Shown here in pieces: positions 25,001 to 37,400 of a stretch of 64,000 nt of DNA. The position numbers and the translations under genes were made by a program. The notes under the pieces were generated by a model. The model worked only from the letters and a program-made list of their open reading frames with translations, was not told the origin of the DNA and did no database searches. Location: assembly GCF_910592395.1 (NCBI RefSeq), contig NC_088322.1, forward strand, positions 13,699,431 to 13,763,430, in the 5' to 3' direction. Each line of letters begins with the position of its first letter. Position 1 is the first letter of the stretch. Source of the DNA: Lineus longissimus. Lineage: Eukaryota > Nemertea > Pilidiophora > Heteronemertea > Lineidae.

Positions 25001-26269
25001 TTGACCCTGCCGGAGTCTGTCAAAACAATAAATGATTGTGTCTGACCCTGTTGACCACGATTTTGAAAAACTTTTTAAAAAAGGTCATTCAAACGTTAAA
25101 TCAACTGCAAAGATAATCTTTTATATCACTGAGGTATATACATACGATATGTTGAGAAAAATCTGTACAACTATCGAAATATACGATTACTTGGAACTAT
25201 TTCGGCTAATCACTTTGCCACCTGCGCGACCTTGTCACTATTGTGGCGCGCTGGTTTGCATACCGCATATAAGAGGCGAACAAAATCTCCAATTCAACAT
25301 GCAAGCCTTGAGGGTTCAGCGCTAAAGGTGTTTGACTGTGGATCGGCTGGTCACGGGTTCGACCCCCGGTGAATATCCAAAAAAAAATTCCTTTTTTCTT
25401 CTTCCTTGTCTTGTTATCTAATCATCCATGTACAGATGTAAACATTTTCATTATCATCATTATCATACCCCGCACCCAAACTTTTCAAACTCCATCACAT
25501 ACTGATTCCGGGCGTTCGAGTACATGAATTATGAGGTAGATGTATTTTTTCAATCATCGCAAATCTGCCTAAAACGGCACTAGTTTTCTCAGGTACGGGC
25601 ACGGCAGTGGCGTGCGTCTTTTTCATTGAAACGACCTCGCACGGCCGGCACCGACATATATCGTCGTTGATGATGGAGAGAGCGGTATATCCGGTACATA
25701 TTGAGCACGGTTCACTGGCAGTTCAATGTGCTCATGACGTGACGAGAGCAAATCTCACGGGTGGGGCGGAAATTCGCCATATTGCTGACATCATCGGCGC
25801 CAACAACTGTTTCTTTTGACCCTGCCGGAGTCTTTCAAAACAATAAATGATTGTGTCTGACCCTGCTGACCTCGATTTTGAAAAACTTTTTAAAAAAGGT
25901 CATTCAAACCTTAAATCAACTGCAAAGATAATCTTTTATATCACTGAGGTACATGTACATATAGTATTATTAGCATTATCAGTATCATTATTATCAATAT
26001 CACTTTTATCTTGAAACCTTCTGAACCCGAACTTTATAAACTGAAGAACACACACTGATTTCAGTCTGCAACGAAGATCTCACCAAAACTGATTGTAACT
26101 GACGAATTTCCTAGACATGTCCAAAACCACCTCACAACACTTGCAGGAATCGTTATTAGTGAAGTTTGTACATTCTTTACAAAAACAATAATATCTTGTA
26201 CTTACCTGCGGTAGTGTTTCCAGCAAGAAGCAGAAGAGCCCATTTTAGAAGGACTATTTTTACGGCCAT
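19003..26269 (-). CDS. Secreted LamG-PAN protein, copy 1
   Basis: Three coding exons on the minus strand: signal exon 26206-26269, LamG exon 19541-20224, PAN exon 19003-19247 (TGA at 19003-19005). Coding lengths 64+684+245 give 330 residues. Donors GTAAGT and GTAGGT and acceptors TTTTGACAG and CATTTCAG fit, and both introns (5,981 and 293 bp) are phase 1. Residues 1-21 are a signal peptide with core IVLLKWALLLLAG. Residues 22-249 are a Laminin_G_3/concanavalin-A-like jelly roll starting VGYWPL, with GDDLSGN and Cys 221 and 241. Residues 250-330 are a PAN/Apple-like domain with Cys 279, 283, 289, 301 and 325 and a C-terminal ELYC. The first canonical PAN cysteine is missing, so the mature chain has seven Cys, which could leave one for dimerisation. 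Secretion and binding are inferred from the domains; the ligand is unknown. This is the most diverged copy, with its own loop sequences at about 116-122, 130-146, 180-189 and 205-216. Confidence 0.85.
20446..20856. other. Segment present only in unit 1, with C2H2 zinc-finger relic
   Basis: Units 2-5 run straight from ATCATCATTAAACTGTG to GGTTGGATCTTGAAG. Unit 1 has about 410 bp extra here. On the plus strand, two copies of ACTGGAGGAAGACCAT (near 20,712 and 20,780) encode remnants of the C2H2 linker (HTGGRPFTCDKS, compare HTGEKPF.C.KC), but complete fingers are not present. Whether this is an insertion in unit 1 or a deletion from the ancestor of units 2-5 is open. Confidence 0.45.
21056..21420. 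repeat. Minisatellite of CACCAAACGTCTATTTGAG blocks
   Basis: A block ACCAAACGTCTATTTGAG occurs about six times with small changes. At a larger scale a unit of roughly 120 bp (GCGACACCAAACGTC ... AAAAGCTGAAAACACGACAA ... GAGCGCCACCAAACGTC) is tandemly repeated. It occurs only in unit 1 and replaces the minus-strand tRNA-like sequence that units 2-5 have at this place; the junction is at CAACCGGATTCG, 21011-21022. Confidence 0.75.
21761..21826 (+). pseudogene. tRNA-Tyr-like sequence, type 1, unit 1
   Basis: A perfect Pol III B box (GGTTCGACTCC) with a T-stem, a 7-nt anticodon loop CTGTAGA with anticodon GTA (Tyr) at 21785-21787, and a 5-nt variable region. The acceptor arm does not pair, so it is a tRNA-derived repeat and not a working tRNA gene. 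TTTT follows within 20 bp, and a CATATAAGAGG TATA-like box lies about 45 bp upstream. Confidence 0.6.
22455..23212. repeat. 252-bp tandem subrepeat, three copies, unit 1
   Basis: Copies start AAGTGCTTACA at 22455, 22706 and 22959. Each contains AATTTAATTAAATAATGGAT, TTTATTGCCGGCA(G/A)GTCCTCC and CACACAAGGT. The last ends next to the tRNA-Glu-like sequence. Confidence 0.85.
23224..23296 (+). pseudogene. tRNA-Glu-like sequence, unit 1
   Basis: TTCAACGGTCAGGATGCTGG resembles the tRNA-Glu D-arm (TCTAGCGGTTAGGATTCCTGG), followed by CTTTCTG holding TTC, CCAGG, GGTCACGG and a B box ATTCGACTCC. The anticodon stem is short, so it looks tRNA-derived rather than working. An A7 run follows. Confidence 0.55.
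23515..23580 (+). pseudogene. tRNA-Tyr-like sequence, type 2, module 1 of unit 1
   Basis: B box GGTTCGACCCC, anticodon loop CTGTGGA, unpaired acceptor arm. A T7 run follows within 4 bp of the 3' end, placed like a Pol III terminator. The GCATATAAGAGG box is upstream. Confidence 0.55.
24328..24393 (+). pseudogene. tRNA-Tyr-like sequence, type 2, module 2 of unit 1
   Basis: Same body as module 1, followed at once by GATTTTTTTTGG. Confidence 0.55.
24662..24831. mobile_element. 170-bp TGTAA...TTACA insertion, unit 1
   Basis: It starts TGTAATGTTT and ends GATGTTACA, flanked by CCGG on both sides. Modules without it read GGCCGGCACCG straight through. Inside, TTTTTGAGTGTTTC is doubled and can pair with GGGAACGCTCAAAAA. 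A small non-autonomous DNA transposon is likely. Confidence 0.6.
25314..25378 (+). pseudogene. tRNA-Tyr-like sequence, type 2, module 3 of unit 1
   Basis: B box intact, but the 3' end reads GAATATCC followed by A9 instead of GAATCTGCC and T-run; a T6 run comes slightly later. Confidence 0.5.
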
Positions 26270-27625
26270 GTTGAACCGATTTTTTCTCGCAAAATAGAGA
26301 ATTAAAGGATGCAGATCCAAATGTTGCTTAACTTGCAATGAAAAGTGATCAAGGAGATTTCGTAATGAAAATGGACGTGCCACTATCACGGAACAACTTC
26401 AGAAAATATGAATCCATCCGGAACTAACTGGTCGATGTCCACCTACGTTCCCGGTATGGATTCTGAATGAATGGATTGTGGCGGGACCAATATGCACGAG
26501 TCAATCGAATAGGCCAAAGAGAACCAAACCACTGTTTATGAGACCCCCGAAAGAGTTCAGATGCAAAAGTCGCTAATTCCTTTTCTAGTCTTCGAGCAAA
26601 CACAACATTCAGTCAAAATGGACGATTTTCGATGGGACCTGGCGACTTCTGTCCTAAAAAGTTGTTTTGATATTCAAACGCATTAATCAGCTTAAGTAAT
26701 TTATTGCTATTAAAATGATCAATTGAAAGCTTGTACAAATAATGTGAGCATGTTATTTATATTGACTGCAGCGGATCATTACTTAATTCCTCACGTGGAA
26801 CTGTTTTAGCGGTTGTCAATATCACAATAACTAGTTGATACTTCTATTCAGTGGTTTTTATTCACTCTAAATCGATCGGCTTCAGCGCCATTGAAGATCC
26901 GCGGCATTAGCGTCATACACGAGAACATTTAACGCGACCACTATTTATATTCAGCGTGTCTCTAAATAACCACAACACGACATCCCTCCCACTTAATTAC
27001 TTTAGTAATTAGATAAAGAAATTCCAAACCAAGAATGTCCTAGTTTTAACTCAACTCAGGTTTGGAGGGGTCGTCTCAAACTCTAAAGATATAATTCAAA
27101 CTACTTAAACTCGAAATGGTACGTGAATACTGATTGACTTATGATTGTCCAACTCTAATAACATGAACACTAATAGTCCAGAAAACAGTCAACTCATAAT
27201 CACTCAAACCCGTAACGATCATTTAAAATAGAGAATTAAATATTGCAGATCCAAATGTTGCTTAACTTGCAATGAAAAAGTGATCAAGTAGATAATGTGA
27301 GCATGTCATTTATATTGACTGCAGCGGATCATTACTTAATTCCTCGCGTGGGACTGTTTAGCGGTCGCTTAGCAACCCTTCATATGGTGATGAGTCATCT
27401 GCTGCAGTCGTATAATTATTCATCTTCTGCAACGATTTGTTCGGTCTTTCAAGTGTCGTCTGCTCACACTGACAAATATTTGTTAAACAAAGTGAAGAAA
27501 CTTTGTTCAGATGGTCGAAATGATCAACTTTCGTTCAAATATTTCTTGAGAAAAACCTTAAGTTTGGAGAAAACGTGTATATTCTGGATGTCGTCTGCTC
27601 AAGTTGAATGAGTTGTTGTTGTTCG
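26270..27625 (-). promoter_or_regulatory. 5' flank of LamG-PAN copy 1 with duplicated blocks
   Basis: Block A (GAGAATTAAAGGATGCAGAT and onward, 26297-26355) recurs at 27231-27292. Block B (AATGTGAGCATG...GACTGCAGCGGATCATTACT, 26741-26813) recurs at 27293-27365. In the distal copy A and B are side by side; in the proximal copy they lie 385 bp apart. No TATA box is assigned. The same layout is present upstream of copies 2 and 3. In copy 4 the proximal block B is deleted. Confidence 0.5.
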
Positions 27626-27861
27626 GCCGGATCTTGGGTCCTATTCGGTTGCTTCTGTCTTTGTTTGACTCTGAACAGATGGCCTCTGGTCAAAGTAAGT
27701 AAGACAAGGTACTGACAGTCAATGTCACTGTTGGTGATCACAGCTAGGTGATAATTTGTTTCACTTCCTCTGTTTGTACCTAATACGCAGTTCTTTATCT
27801 TGCCACCTACGTATTACTCTGTAATATGTTTGGTTTTCAATAAAATTTGAATTTGAATTTG
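27626..27861 (+). repeat. Retroposon-like segment with TTTGAA tail, unit 2
   Basis: Second copy, nearly identical to 18221-18456. It lies between the 5' flank of gene 1 and the 3' side of gene 2. Confidence 0.4.
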
Positions 27862-28449
27862 ATATTCACTACACTCCGGATGCTGTGGATGGATCGTGTC
27901 CTTCCCAATAGGAAGACTATTTTTCAGATGACTGATAGAATGCCCCAGGAGTCTGGGATGGATTGTAGGAGTCTAGGAACAATCGAACAAAAGAACCCAT
28001 ATATACTGGTGTTGTGCGTTAGACATTCGACTTTGATATACAATTAAGTTAACGTGTCTTAAAGCTGTCCAAAATACAAATGGTAATCAATAAGATCTCA
28101 CAGGGTTGTAAAAAGGTGCGATGACGGGAACTAGGCTGAATATGACGTGCCACGCTACCCCGCGCCAACCGGAAGTAGTCGTCATTCCATGTTGGGCACA
28201 GAGGCGGACACAAGTCCTCCATCATACGGTCAGTTCTTAATGCACCTCTTTGCGTCCTCTGTCATTTTTCAACATGGCAAAACTCAGGGCTGAGTGGTTC
28301 AAAAAGCACGTATTAAAGCTTTAACGGCACCGTTAGGTCTTGGTGGGATGAACTGAAAGAGATAACGTCCTTAAGGTTACTTAATTCAACTAAACCGTTT
28401 AGTAGGGATAACGTGATTTTTGTTCTTTTGAACAAACGGCCTCTGCTGA

Positions 28450-31400
28450 TCAAACTGGTCGCGTCAGGCAGTAAAGTTCAAAGCGGTCGTCGGCAGGGAG
28501 CGACACCTTGGGGAGGAAATAGTTCACACTTGAGGTCAGGCAGGTCTTGCTGGCGTCGGTGAAGGAGGCTGACGCGCACTGAGAGTCCCTGGCACAGAAG
28601 TCCATGCACTTGATTATGGTCGGGGTGTCTGTGTGCGTCCTCAGAATGCTTCCAGATGGAATCTTCGCTTTTGAGTGGAATTCAAACGTGGCGCCTGAAA
28701 TGGAGAGAATTTGTAATAAAGAGGAACGTGTGTTCAGCCGCCCTTCCGAAGCTAAGGTAGTTGTGACTCGAGACGAATGATAGACACTCTGAACCTGAAT
28801 TGAAAGCTAGTACTATAGGCTACGGCTTCTTTGGACAGGCCGATGAAGCTGTCTAGCGTGGAGGAAAATATGAAGAACACAAGTGAACGGGAAGTGCACG
28901 TGTTGTACGATGTGCAAACGGTCGCTTCAGGCAAGGACCTAAACATTGTACAATATGTTTAGGTCTGTGTTGCTGGGGTTGACCTACCTTGTCCCCCATT
29001 GTTGTTATTATCACAGAAGGTCTTTGCTCTCTTCATGTCGTCTGCTGTCAGACCCCGGTCGAATAACATGACGCAGCTCATCGATGCGTTCAGAGACGCT
29101 GAACGTACTTGTTTACCGAAGTTTACAAGGCTCGCGGAGGTATCTGGCGCAGCGCTCGTGCTTTCCAGCTGCGTCTCCGGGGTGAACCCATCCAAATAAC
29201 CAATCACATTTCTTGACGATTTGTCGTATGATACGCCAAAGAACATCCAAACACCGTGAGAGAATTTCATATCAAAGACATGTCCTGGAGTACCTCTCCC
29301 GATTATGCTAATGTGGAGAGTCATTTTGGGCCACACCCAGACCAGCGATCCGAACGACAAGCTCTTCCCCGGCCACTCCATAATCGGCGCCTGAGTCCCT
29401 GAGAGCAGTTTCAAGTACCCCGTGAGTGTGAACCCGTCACGCTTGCTCAAGTCCATGGTTGTCGATTTCCCCACGCTGAAATAGGACGAGGAGTTGCTGG
29501 AAAAGCGAATAGCGCTCCTGGGTCTTTGGGTCGGTCCGTCGGTGAATGTGACTCCATGGAGGGTGGCATGGTTGTCCTTGCCCGAGAGGTCATCTCCCTT
29601 CGCTTCAGCCGTCAAGGGCCAGTAGCCGACAGGGGCGGGGTTGAACACAGCTGTCAAAAAGAACAATGAGTTTATTAGAGCGCTGTATAGGAGCGAGGTG
29701 GTAGCCCATCGAAATAGGCTTCGATCCGCTATACGCTGGACTTTAAGTAGGGCGGGCCGGATTTTGTTTCCCTGAACCTTTCGGGCAGTACAGTGACCAT
29801 TTCTACACAGGTTCTCAGCCAATCAGAATCCGATAAATCTGTGTCGTCATCGGGGCATCATCATTAAACTGTGGTTGGATCTTGAAGATGGACTATTGTT
29901 ATAGCCCTTTCTGTAGGTATGTTGTAGGCAGCATAACTCAGATATCTAAAATCTAAATAACAAGGGAAAAGAAACGCATTTTAAAAATAAAATATAAAGA
30001 AGAAAAAGAAAAATGTTGTCCACAACCGGATTCGAACTCGCGACCTTTGAATCAAACATCGTATTCTGCCATTTCTGACGAGCGACCTACCAACTGCTCT
30101 AAAGTTTCTAAGGCTTCTGACGTCATGCATTTGTCGAAATCTGATTGGCTGAAAGTCCCTGTACAAATATACACTATAGTGCCCCAAAAGTTTAGGAAAA
30201 AAAACACAGAATGATTTTCCCTCACACAATGGATACACAATAGAATTCTAAAACGACCTCGCACGTCCGGCACCGGCACATATGGTCAGTGATGATGGAG
30301 AGTGGTAGCCGGTACATATACAGTACGGTTCACTCGCAATTCAATGTGCTCATGACATGACGAGTCTTTCAAAACAATATTGATTGACTGTGACACTGCT
30401 GACCTCGTTTTTAAAAACATTTTAAAAAGGCCATTTAAACGTTAAATCAACTGCAAACATAATTTTTTATATCACTGAGGTATATGGATGGATACGATAT
30501 GTTGAGAAAAATATGTACAACTATCGAAATATACGATTATTTGGAACTATATATATTTAGGCCAATCACTTTGCCACCTGCGCGACCTTGTCACAATTGC
30601 GGCGCTCTTTTGCATATCGCATATAAGAGGCGAATGAAAGCCTTGTCAGTTCAGCGCTAAGAGTGTTTGACTGTGGATCGGCTGGTCACGGGTTCGGCTC
30701 CCGCTGAATCTGCCACAGTATATCTTTTTCTCATTTTCCTTATCTTGTTATCTAATCCTCCATGAACAGATGTAAATTTTTTCATCATTACCATTTTCAT
30801 ACCCCGCACCCAAACTTTTCAAACTGCAGCACATACTGATTCCGGGCGTTCGAGTACATGTACTACCGAGTTCGAATCGGCAGCTGATATTTTCTTGGCT
30901 ACATTGGGGCAAAGAGGTATTAGTGTCGGACCTTGACTTTTCCAATTAGTCAAATGGTATCCTGAGCTTCAGGCTTTTTATACCCCTTCGTCATATCGAG
31001 AGGGATATCAAAAACCACTGGTGCCTGGATGGTTAATATGCTGCCCGTGAGGGAATATCTAGAAAAAGATCGCGTTCCTATTTTAAAATCGACCGAAATT
31101 CTGTTAGTTGATATCATTTAAAATCAAGCCCAAAATGTCTACTTTAATTGACATCTTGTCATCCAGCATGAGGCTTGCATGGGTACGACCAAAATTAGTC
31201 AGTGTAATTATTCGGCAATTTTGTAAAGCTGACTCAGCAATTAATGAGGTAATCCCTGTCAATCAATAAACAAACAAAAACCCTTATACTAAAAAGATCT
31301 CAGATTTACCATGCTGATCATGATTTTCCCTTTAAATTCCATGGCAGAAGTGCTTACAAATAACTCACCTAAGCTTGCACAATTTAATTAAATAATGGAT

Positions 31401-34400
31401 TTCCTCACAAAAATGAGTGCGAACAAGCCAATCAACGTTTGATAAAATAGAACTAGAATTTATTGCCGGCAAGTCCTCCACCAATGTGGCACCAACAGAA
31501 AAAATTCTCAACGAATTGGTGATCTGAAGCGTGTGTGAAATAAACACACAAGGTTCATATCACCATATCCTGGCTATTACAGGCGAAGAAAATCTCCACT
31601 CAAACATGAAAACCTCTTTGATTCAACGGTCAGGATGCTGGACTTTCTGCCAGGTGGTCACGGATTCGACTCCCCGTGTATCCAGAAAAAAACGTTTCTC
31701 TTCATTTACTTTCTTTATTCATTCATGTACGTGTATATACATACGATATGTTGAGAAAAATCTGTACAACTATCGAAATATACGATTACTTGGAACTATT
31801 TCGGCTAATCAATTTGCCACCCTGTCACTATTGTGGCGCGCTCGTTTGCATACCGCATATAAGAGGCGAATAAAATCTCCATTTCAACATGCAAGCCTTG
31901 ACGGTTTAGCGCTGAAGGTGTTTGACTGTGGATCGGCTGGTCACGGGTTCGAGCCCCGCTGAATCTGCCGAATTTTTTTATATTTTTTTTCGTCTTCCTT
32001 GTCTTGTTATCTGATCATCCATGTACAGATGTAAACATTTTCATTATCATCATTATCATACCCTGCACCCAAACTTTTCAAACTCCAGCACATACTGATT
32101 CCGGGCGTTCGAGTACATGAATTATGAGGTAGATGTATTTTTTCAATCATCGCAAATCTGCCTAAAACGGCAAGTTTTCTCAGGTACGGGTACGGCAGTG
32201 GCGTGCGTCTTTTTCATTGAAACGACCTCGCACGGCCGGCACCGACATATATCGTGGTTGATGATGGAGAGAGCGGTAGCCGGTACATATTGAGCACGGT
32301 TCACCAGCAGTTCAATGTGCTCATGACGTGACGAGAGCAAATCTCACGGGTGGGGCGGAAATTCGCCATATTGCTGACATCATCGGCGCCAACAACTGTT
32401 TCTTTTGACCCTGCCGGAGTCTTTCAAAACAATAAATGATTGTGTCTGACCCTGCTGACCTCGATTTTGAAAAACTTTTTAAAAAAGGTCGTTCAAACGT
32501 TAAGTCAACTGCAAAGATAATCTTTTATATCACTGAGGTATATACATACGATATGTTGAGAAAAATCTGTACAACTATCGAAATATACGATTACTTGGAA
32601 CTATTTCGGCTAATCACTTTGCCACCTGCGCGACCTTGTCACTATTGTGGCGCGCTCGTTTGCACACCGCATATAAGAGGCGAATAAAATCTCCATTTCA
32701 ACATGCAAGCCTTGACGGTTCAGCGCTGAAGGTGTTTGACTGTTGATCGGCTGGTCACGGGTTCGACCCCCGGTGAATCTGCCGAATTTTTTTCTTTTTT
32801 TCTTCTTCCTTGTCTTGTTATCTAATCATCCATGTACAGATGTAAACATTTTTATTATCATCATTATCATACCCTGCACCCAAACTTTTCAAACTCCATC
32901 ACATACTGATTCCGGGCGTTCGAGTACATGAATTATGAGGTAGATGTATTGTTTCAATCATCGCAAATCTGCCTAAAACGCAAGTTTTCTCAGGTACGGG
33001 TACGGCAGTGGCGTGCGTCTTTTTCATTGAAACGACCTCGCACGGCCGGTGTAATGTTTTTGAGTGTTTCTGTTTTTGAGTGTTTCCCCTCATTGTTTGG
33101 GAACGCTCAAAAATAGATTGACAAGTTTTTCTGTGTATCCCCCCTATTGAAAAGTCGTGGTCTCTCTAGCTGCCTATTGTTTGGAAACACTGACACATGG
33201 GAAACAACCACAGGTGTTACACCGGCACCGACATATATCGTCGTTGATGATGGAGAGAGCGGTAGCCGGTACATATTGAGCACGGTTCACTAGCAGTTCA
33301 ATGTGCTCATGACGTGACGAGAGCAAATCTCACGGTTGGGGCGGAAATTCGCCATATTGCTGACATCATCGGCGCCAACAACTATTTCTTTTGACCCTGC
33401 CGGAGTCTTTCAAAACAATAAATGATTGTGTCTGACCCTGCTGACCACGATTTTGAAAAACTTTTTAAAAAAGGTCATTCAAACGTTAAATCAACTGCAA
33501 AGATAATCTTTTATATCACTGAGGTATATACATACGATATGTTGAGAAAAATCTGTAAAACTATCGAAATATACGATGTGACGGAGCGGGGATTTAGGCT
33601 ATTGCACGGGCCTGGTCACAAATTAGAAAAAGACGGCTGAATGTATAGTTATTTACATGTATTAAAAATTAACAAGAACAAGAAAAATATATTTATAAAA
33701 TTAACATTTCACCGCTCAAATCCAACAACTAAAAGTCTGTTTACACATTACCAAAGTCCAAAGCTCCCTCCACTCCGGCTCCACTCCCTGGGCGCGGTCA
33801 ATTCCCAACAACGGCTCCTTCACCTACCACCGGCCTCCCAACACGTAACACACGTAACACACGTCTCTCCGAACTCCTCTCCCGTTACCACACGACAACA
33901 CACGACACAAAAGTGTCCGTCCCGACACGCAGTCGGTCCAATGCTACTCCAGTAGCCACCAAGCACGTAGCTGGTTTACAAATTAACGGTCTGGCGACAC
34001 CTTGGCCGCAAAGCCAACTCATGGTTCGCCGACACGATGGCAGCAATGCCAAGGCGCTCCAACCCGCGGCTGGACGCAAATAACAGGTGAGAACACCACG
34101 ACTCTCCGACACACAGCCGGTTCACATTCCACCAGGAATGACGACCACGTTGGTCAAACGGAATTGAGTTCGGCACGTACGATGTACAACTTCTCCTTAC
34201 AGAGGCCAGCCAGGAACTGCCCACACCCAGTCCAGCTCCAACTAATGAACCCAAGAGTTATATAAGTCTATGTCCATGAGTAATCACACAACGTCCTGAA
34301 GTTACCAAAGTCCTATTCAACACACTCAAGCCAAAGGTCTAAATTAACATGTAATAATATGACTGAAATACCAGTTACACATTCAGCCTAACCAGAGACA

Positions 34401-37400
34401 AATTATGAATAAATAAAACTATTAAGGCCAACAACTCAGGCCTAACACAAAGGCCTGTGATGCCATTCATCACATTCCTTCCCCCTTTAAAAGAAAAACC
34501 TGTAATGAAAATACAGTTTTTCCAACCAAAAGCAAACAATAAAATGTCCATCAATCACAACATGACGTAACCCACACATTCAACCACAGACAAACTCCAA
34601 CTTCCACACGAAAAATATCCACTCACACACGAGATAAACAATCCGGTGCAACATTATCTGAACCTTTCTTGTGAACTATGGTCAAATCATACTCTTGTAG
34701 GGCTAAACTCCACCTAAGGAGCTTCTGGTTCGAATCCTTGACCCGGTCTAACCAAACTAAGGGGTTATGATCCGTTTCCAGAATTGTCTCATGTCCGAGT
34801 AAGCATGTCGTAGCAACCTTACAGCCCACACTATTCCTAAGCATTCCTTCTCGATTGTCGCAAGATGCGCCTCACGGTCCAGAAGCTTCCTGCTCAAGTA
34901 GGCGATGGGATGTTCCAACTGATCGTCTCCGACTTGTGCCAACACCGCGCCCAACCCTCGCTCGCTTGCATCAACCTGCAATAGAAATGGTTTAGAGTAG
35001 TTTGGGGGTGATAACACCGGGTGCATCTGCAGAGCTTGTTTCAGATTCTGAAATGAAGTTTCACACTCCTCTGACCACCGGACCTTATTGGACCTCTCTT
35101 TCTTTGTCAGGTCAGTCAGGGGGGCTGCTAACTCTGAAAAACAAGGGATGAATCTACGGTAGTACCCTGCCATGCCCAAAAATCGTCTCACCTCCTTCTT
35201 GGTCTCTGGGATCTTGAACAGGGCAATTGCTTCAACTTTGGCTTTTATCGGTTCAATCTTCCCTGAACCAATAACATGTCCTAAATAATCTAGTGAAGCA
35301 TGCCCAAGGAACACCTTGCTAGGCTTTGCTTTCAAATTCGCCTTTTTGAGGCGCTTGAAACCCTCCTCAAGATGTTTCAAGTGATCCGGGAACGAGTCAG
35401 AAAATATTGCCACATCATCAATGTACACGACAACATAGTCTTCAGTACCATCTAAGACTTCATTCATCATTCTCGTGAAGGTCATGGGAGCATTTTTCAT
35501 ACCGAAAGGCATTACTCTAAAGGACCATGAACCAAACGGACTCACAAAAGTTGAAGCCAATTTTGCTGCATCCGTCAAGGGTATAGCGTAATAGCCCTTG
35601 CAAACATCGATTACTGAAACGAATTTTGCCCTACTGACCTTCTCAATCAACTCTTCAATACGGGGTAAGTTCCCGCCGCTATCGGTCTCAGTTACCCGGT
35701 TCAAGGCTCTAAAATCAACACACATTCGGATGCTACCATCCTTTTTAGGAACTATCACCAAACCAGAACCCCAAGGGCCAGGGTTTGCTTGCTCCAGTAT
35801 CTGGGCCTGCGCCAACTCTTTGATGTGTTGCCACAGACCAGCCTTCTGAGATTCAGGACAACGATAGGCTCGGGTTCTCACAGGCCTTGCACCTTCCACT
35901 AACTTCACATCATGGACTGCGGCATTAGTGGCCGAAGGGACATCTGAAAAAATAGCAGAGTATTTAATCACAAGTTGCTTAATTTGCTTGTTCTCTGTAG
36001 CAGACAAGCCTTCAGATATATGGACGTCTTTCCAAGTCTGAGTGGGCGTTTGCTTTGGAAGACAATTATCAACGTCATTTCACTCTCCCCAAAGATATAC
36101 GCCTGTGCATAAAATGCAACCTTGTCTCTATCCTTCCACTTCCTGAGCAGGTTCACATGGAATATACGAAGTTTCTTCCTGCGTTTCCCAGTGTCGACCT
36201 CAAAATCAACAGGAGAAACCTTTCGGACAATGGGATAGGGTCCCTGCCATGTTGACTTCAATTTACTTGCAGCTGAAGGGAGCATGACCAGCACCTCTTC
36301 TCCAACTTCATAAGTTTTTTTCCGTGCATTACGATCATAGTAGGTCTTCTGTTTTTTCTGACTCTTTGTCACGTTTTCATGTACCAAATCTGTCATAGCC
36401 GCCAGACGATTCCTCGCAGACAGAACATATTCTACAATGTTCTCATCTTGCGGGGTCTCCTCAGTCCAGCTTTCCTTTAGAACCGCTAATGGCCCCCGTA
36501 CTGCGCGACCATACAGCAACTCGAAAGGACTGAACCCGGTACTCTCTTCCGGCACCTCCCTGTATGCGAACATGAGATACGGAAGAACCTTGTCCCATCT
36601 TTCGGTTCTTCAGAAACAAATTTCCGTAACATACCTTTTAGAGTGGAGTGAAAACGTTCCACCAAACCATTTGCCATTGGATGGTAACACGAGGTCTTCA
36701 TCTTCTTAATCCCAAGCCGTGGAAGCAATTGAGTCATCAGTTCGCTCACAAAGTTGGAACCCTGGTCGCTGAGTAACTCGTCGGGTATGCCATATCTGGA
36801 AAACATTTCTATTAACCCATCCGCTACCGAAGCGGCCGTCGTCTCCTTAAGAGGGATGGCATCAGGAAATCTAGTGCCATAATCCACCAGAGTCAACAAG
36901 TATTTGTTGCCTTTTGAGCTGCGTTCCACCGGGCCAACTATGTCGATAGCTACCTTGTAAAAAGGTCGCCCGACAACTGGAACACTTACCAAGGGAGCCT
37001 TTTCAGAGGCCAGTTTTCTTGAACACTTCTGGCAATTGGGACAAGTGCTGCAGTACTTCTCAACGTCCTTGTGTAGACCAGGCCAGAAATAATGCTCAAC
37101 CAGTCGACCTTTGGTTTTAGTTACACCTAAATGACCTGCCAATGGAATACTATGAGCCAAGTCTAACAAATCTAACCGATACTCCTGAGGAACTAACAAC
37201 TGGTCAAAGTATTGTTGTCGGCCTTCCATAAAAGAGCGTCGATATGCCAAACCATCCCTCCAGAAGTATCCAATGGAGTCCTTCGGCAACGACCTCTCAC
37301 ATTTTTGCAAAACTTTCTGAAGTTTTACGTCAGCTTTTTGCCGCTTGGCTAACTCTGTGGGGCCCAATCTCCACATACCTAAATGAGGCAAGTCTACATT

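Larger units (their letters stand above)
23341..25950. repeat. 811-bp module array, three modules, unit 1
   Basis: Each module runs from ATACGATATGTTGAG through the tRNA-Tyr-like part, a CATTATCATCATTATCAT tract, GTGCTCATGACGTGACGAG and a GACATCATCGGCGCC block to ATCACTGAGGTA. The second module is lengthened by the 170-bp TGTAA...TTACA insertion. TGACGT is a cAMP-response-element-like core. Confidence 0.8.
18221..27625. repeat. Tandem array unit 1 (9.4 kb)
   Basis: This is the left-most of five units that align end to end with starts at 18221, 27626, 41100, 49472 and 57620 (shared start GCCGGATCTTGGGTCCTATT). It is the most diverged. It carries a private minisatellite at 21,056-21,420 and about 410 bp near 20,446-20,856 that are missing from the others. 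It contains one complete LamG-PAN gene, one type-1 and three type-2 tRNA-Tyr-like modules, and three 252-bp subrepeats. Confidence 0.85.

Noticed and set aside
23341-25950. CRISPR-like spaced repeats
   Set aside because: Repeats are hundreds of bases long and the spacing is part of the module; the genome is clearly eukaryotic.
29651-29822. N-terminal extension of the copy 2 LamG exon
   Set aside because: The frame is open only because one base is missing from the A-run next to the acceptor; the other copies have stops or a different frame, and the acceptor is intact.
33641-34265. Open frames of 75-104 codons in both LTRs
   Set aside because: They are LTR sequence duplicated at 37,813-38,437, with no domain; typical chance frames.
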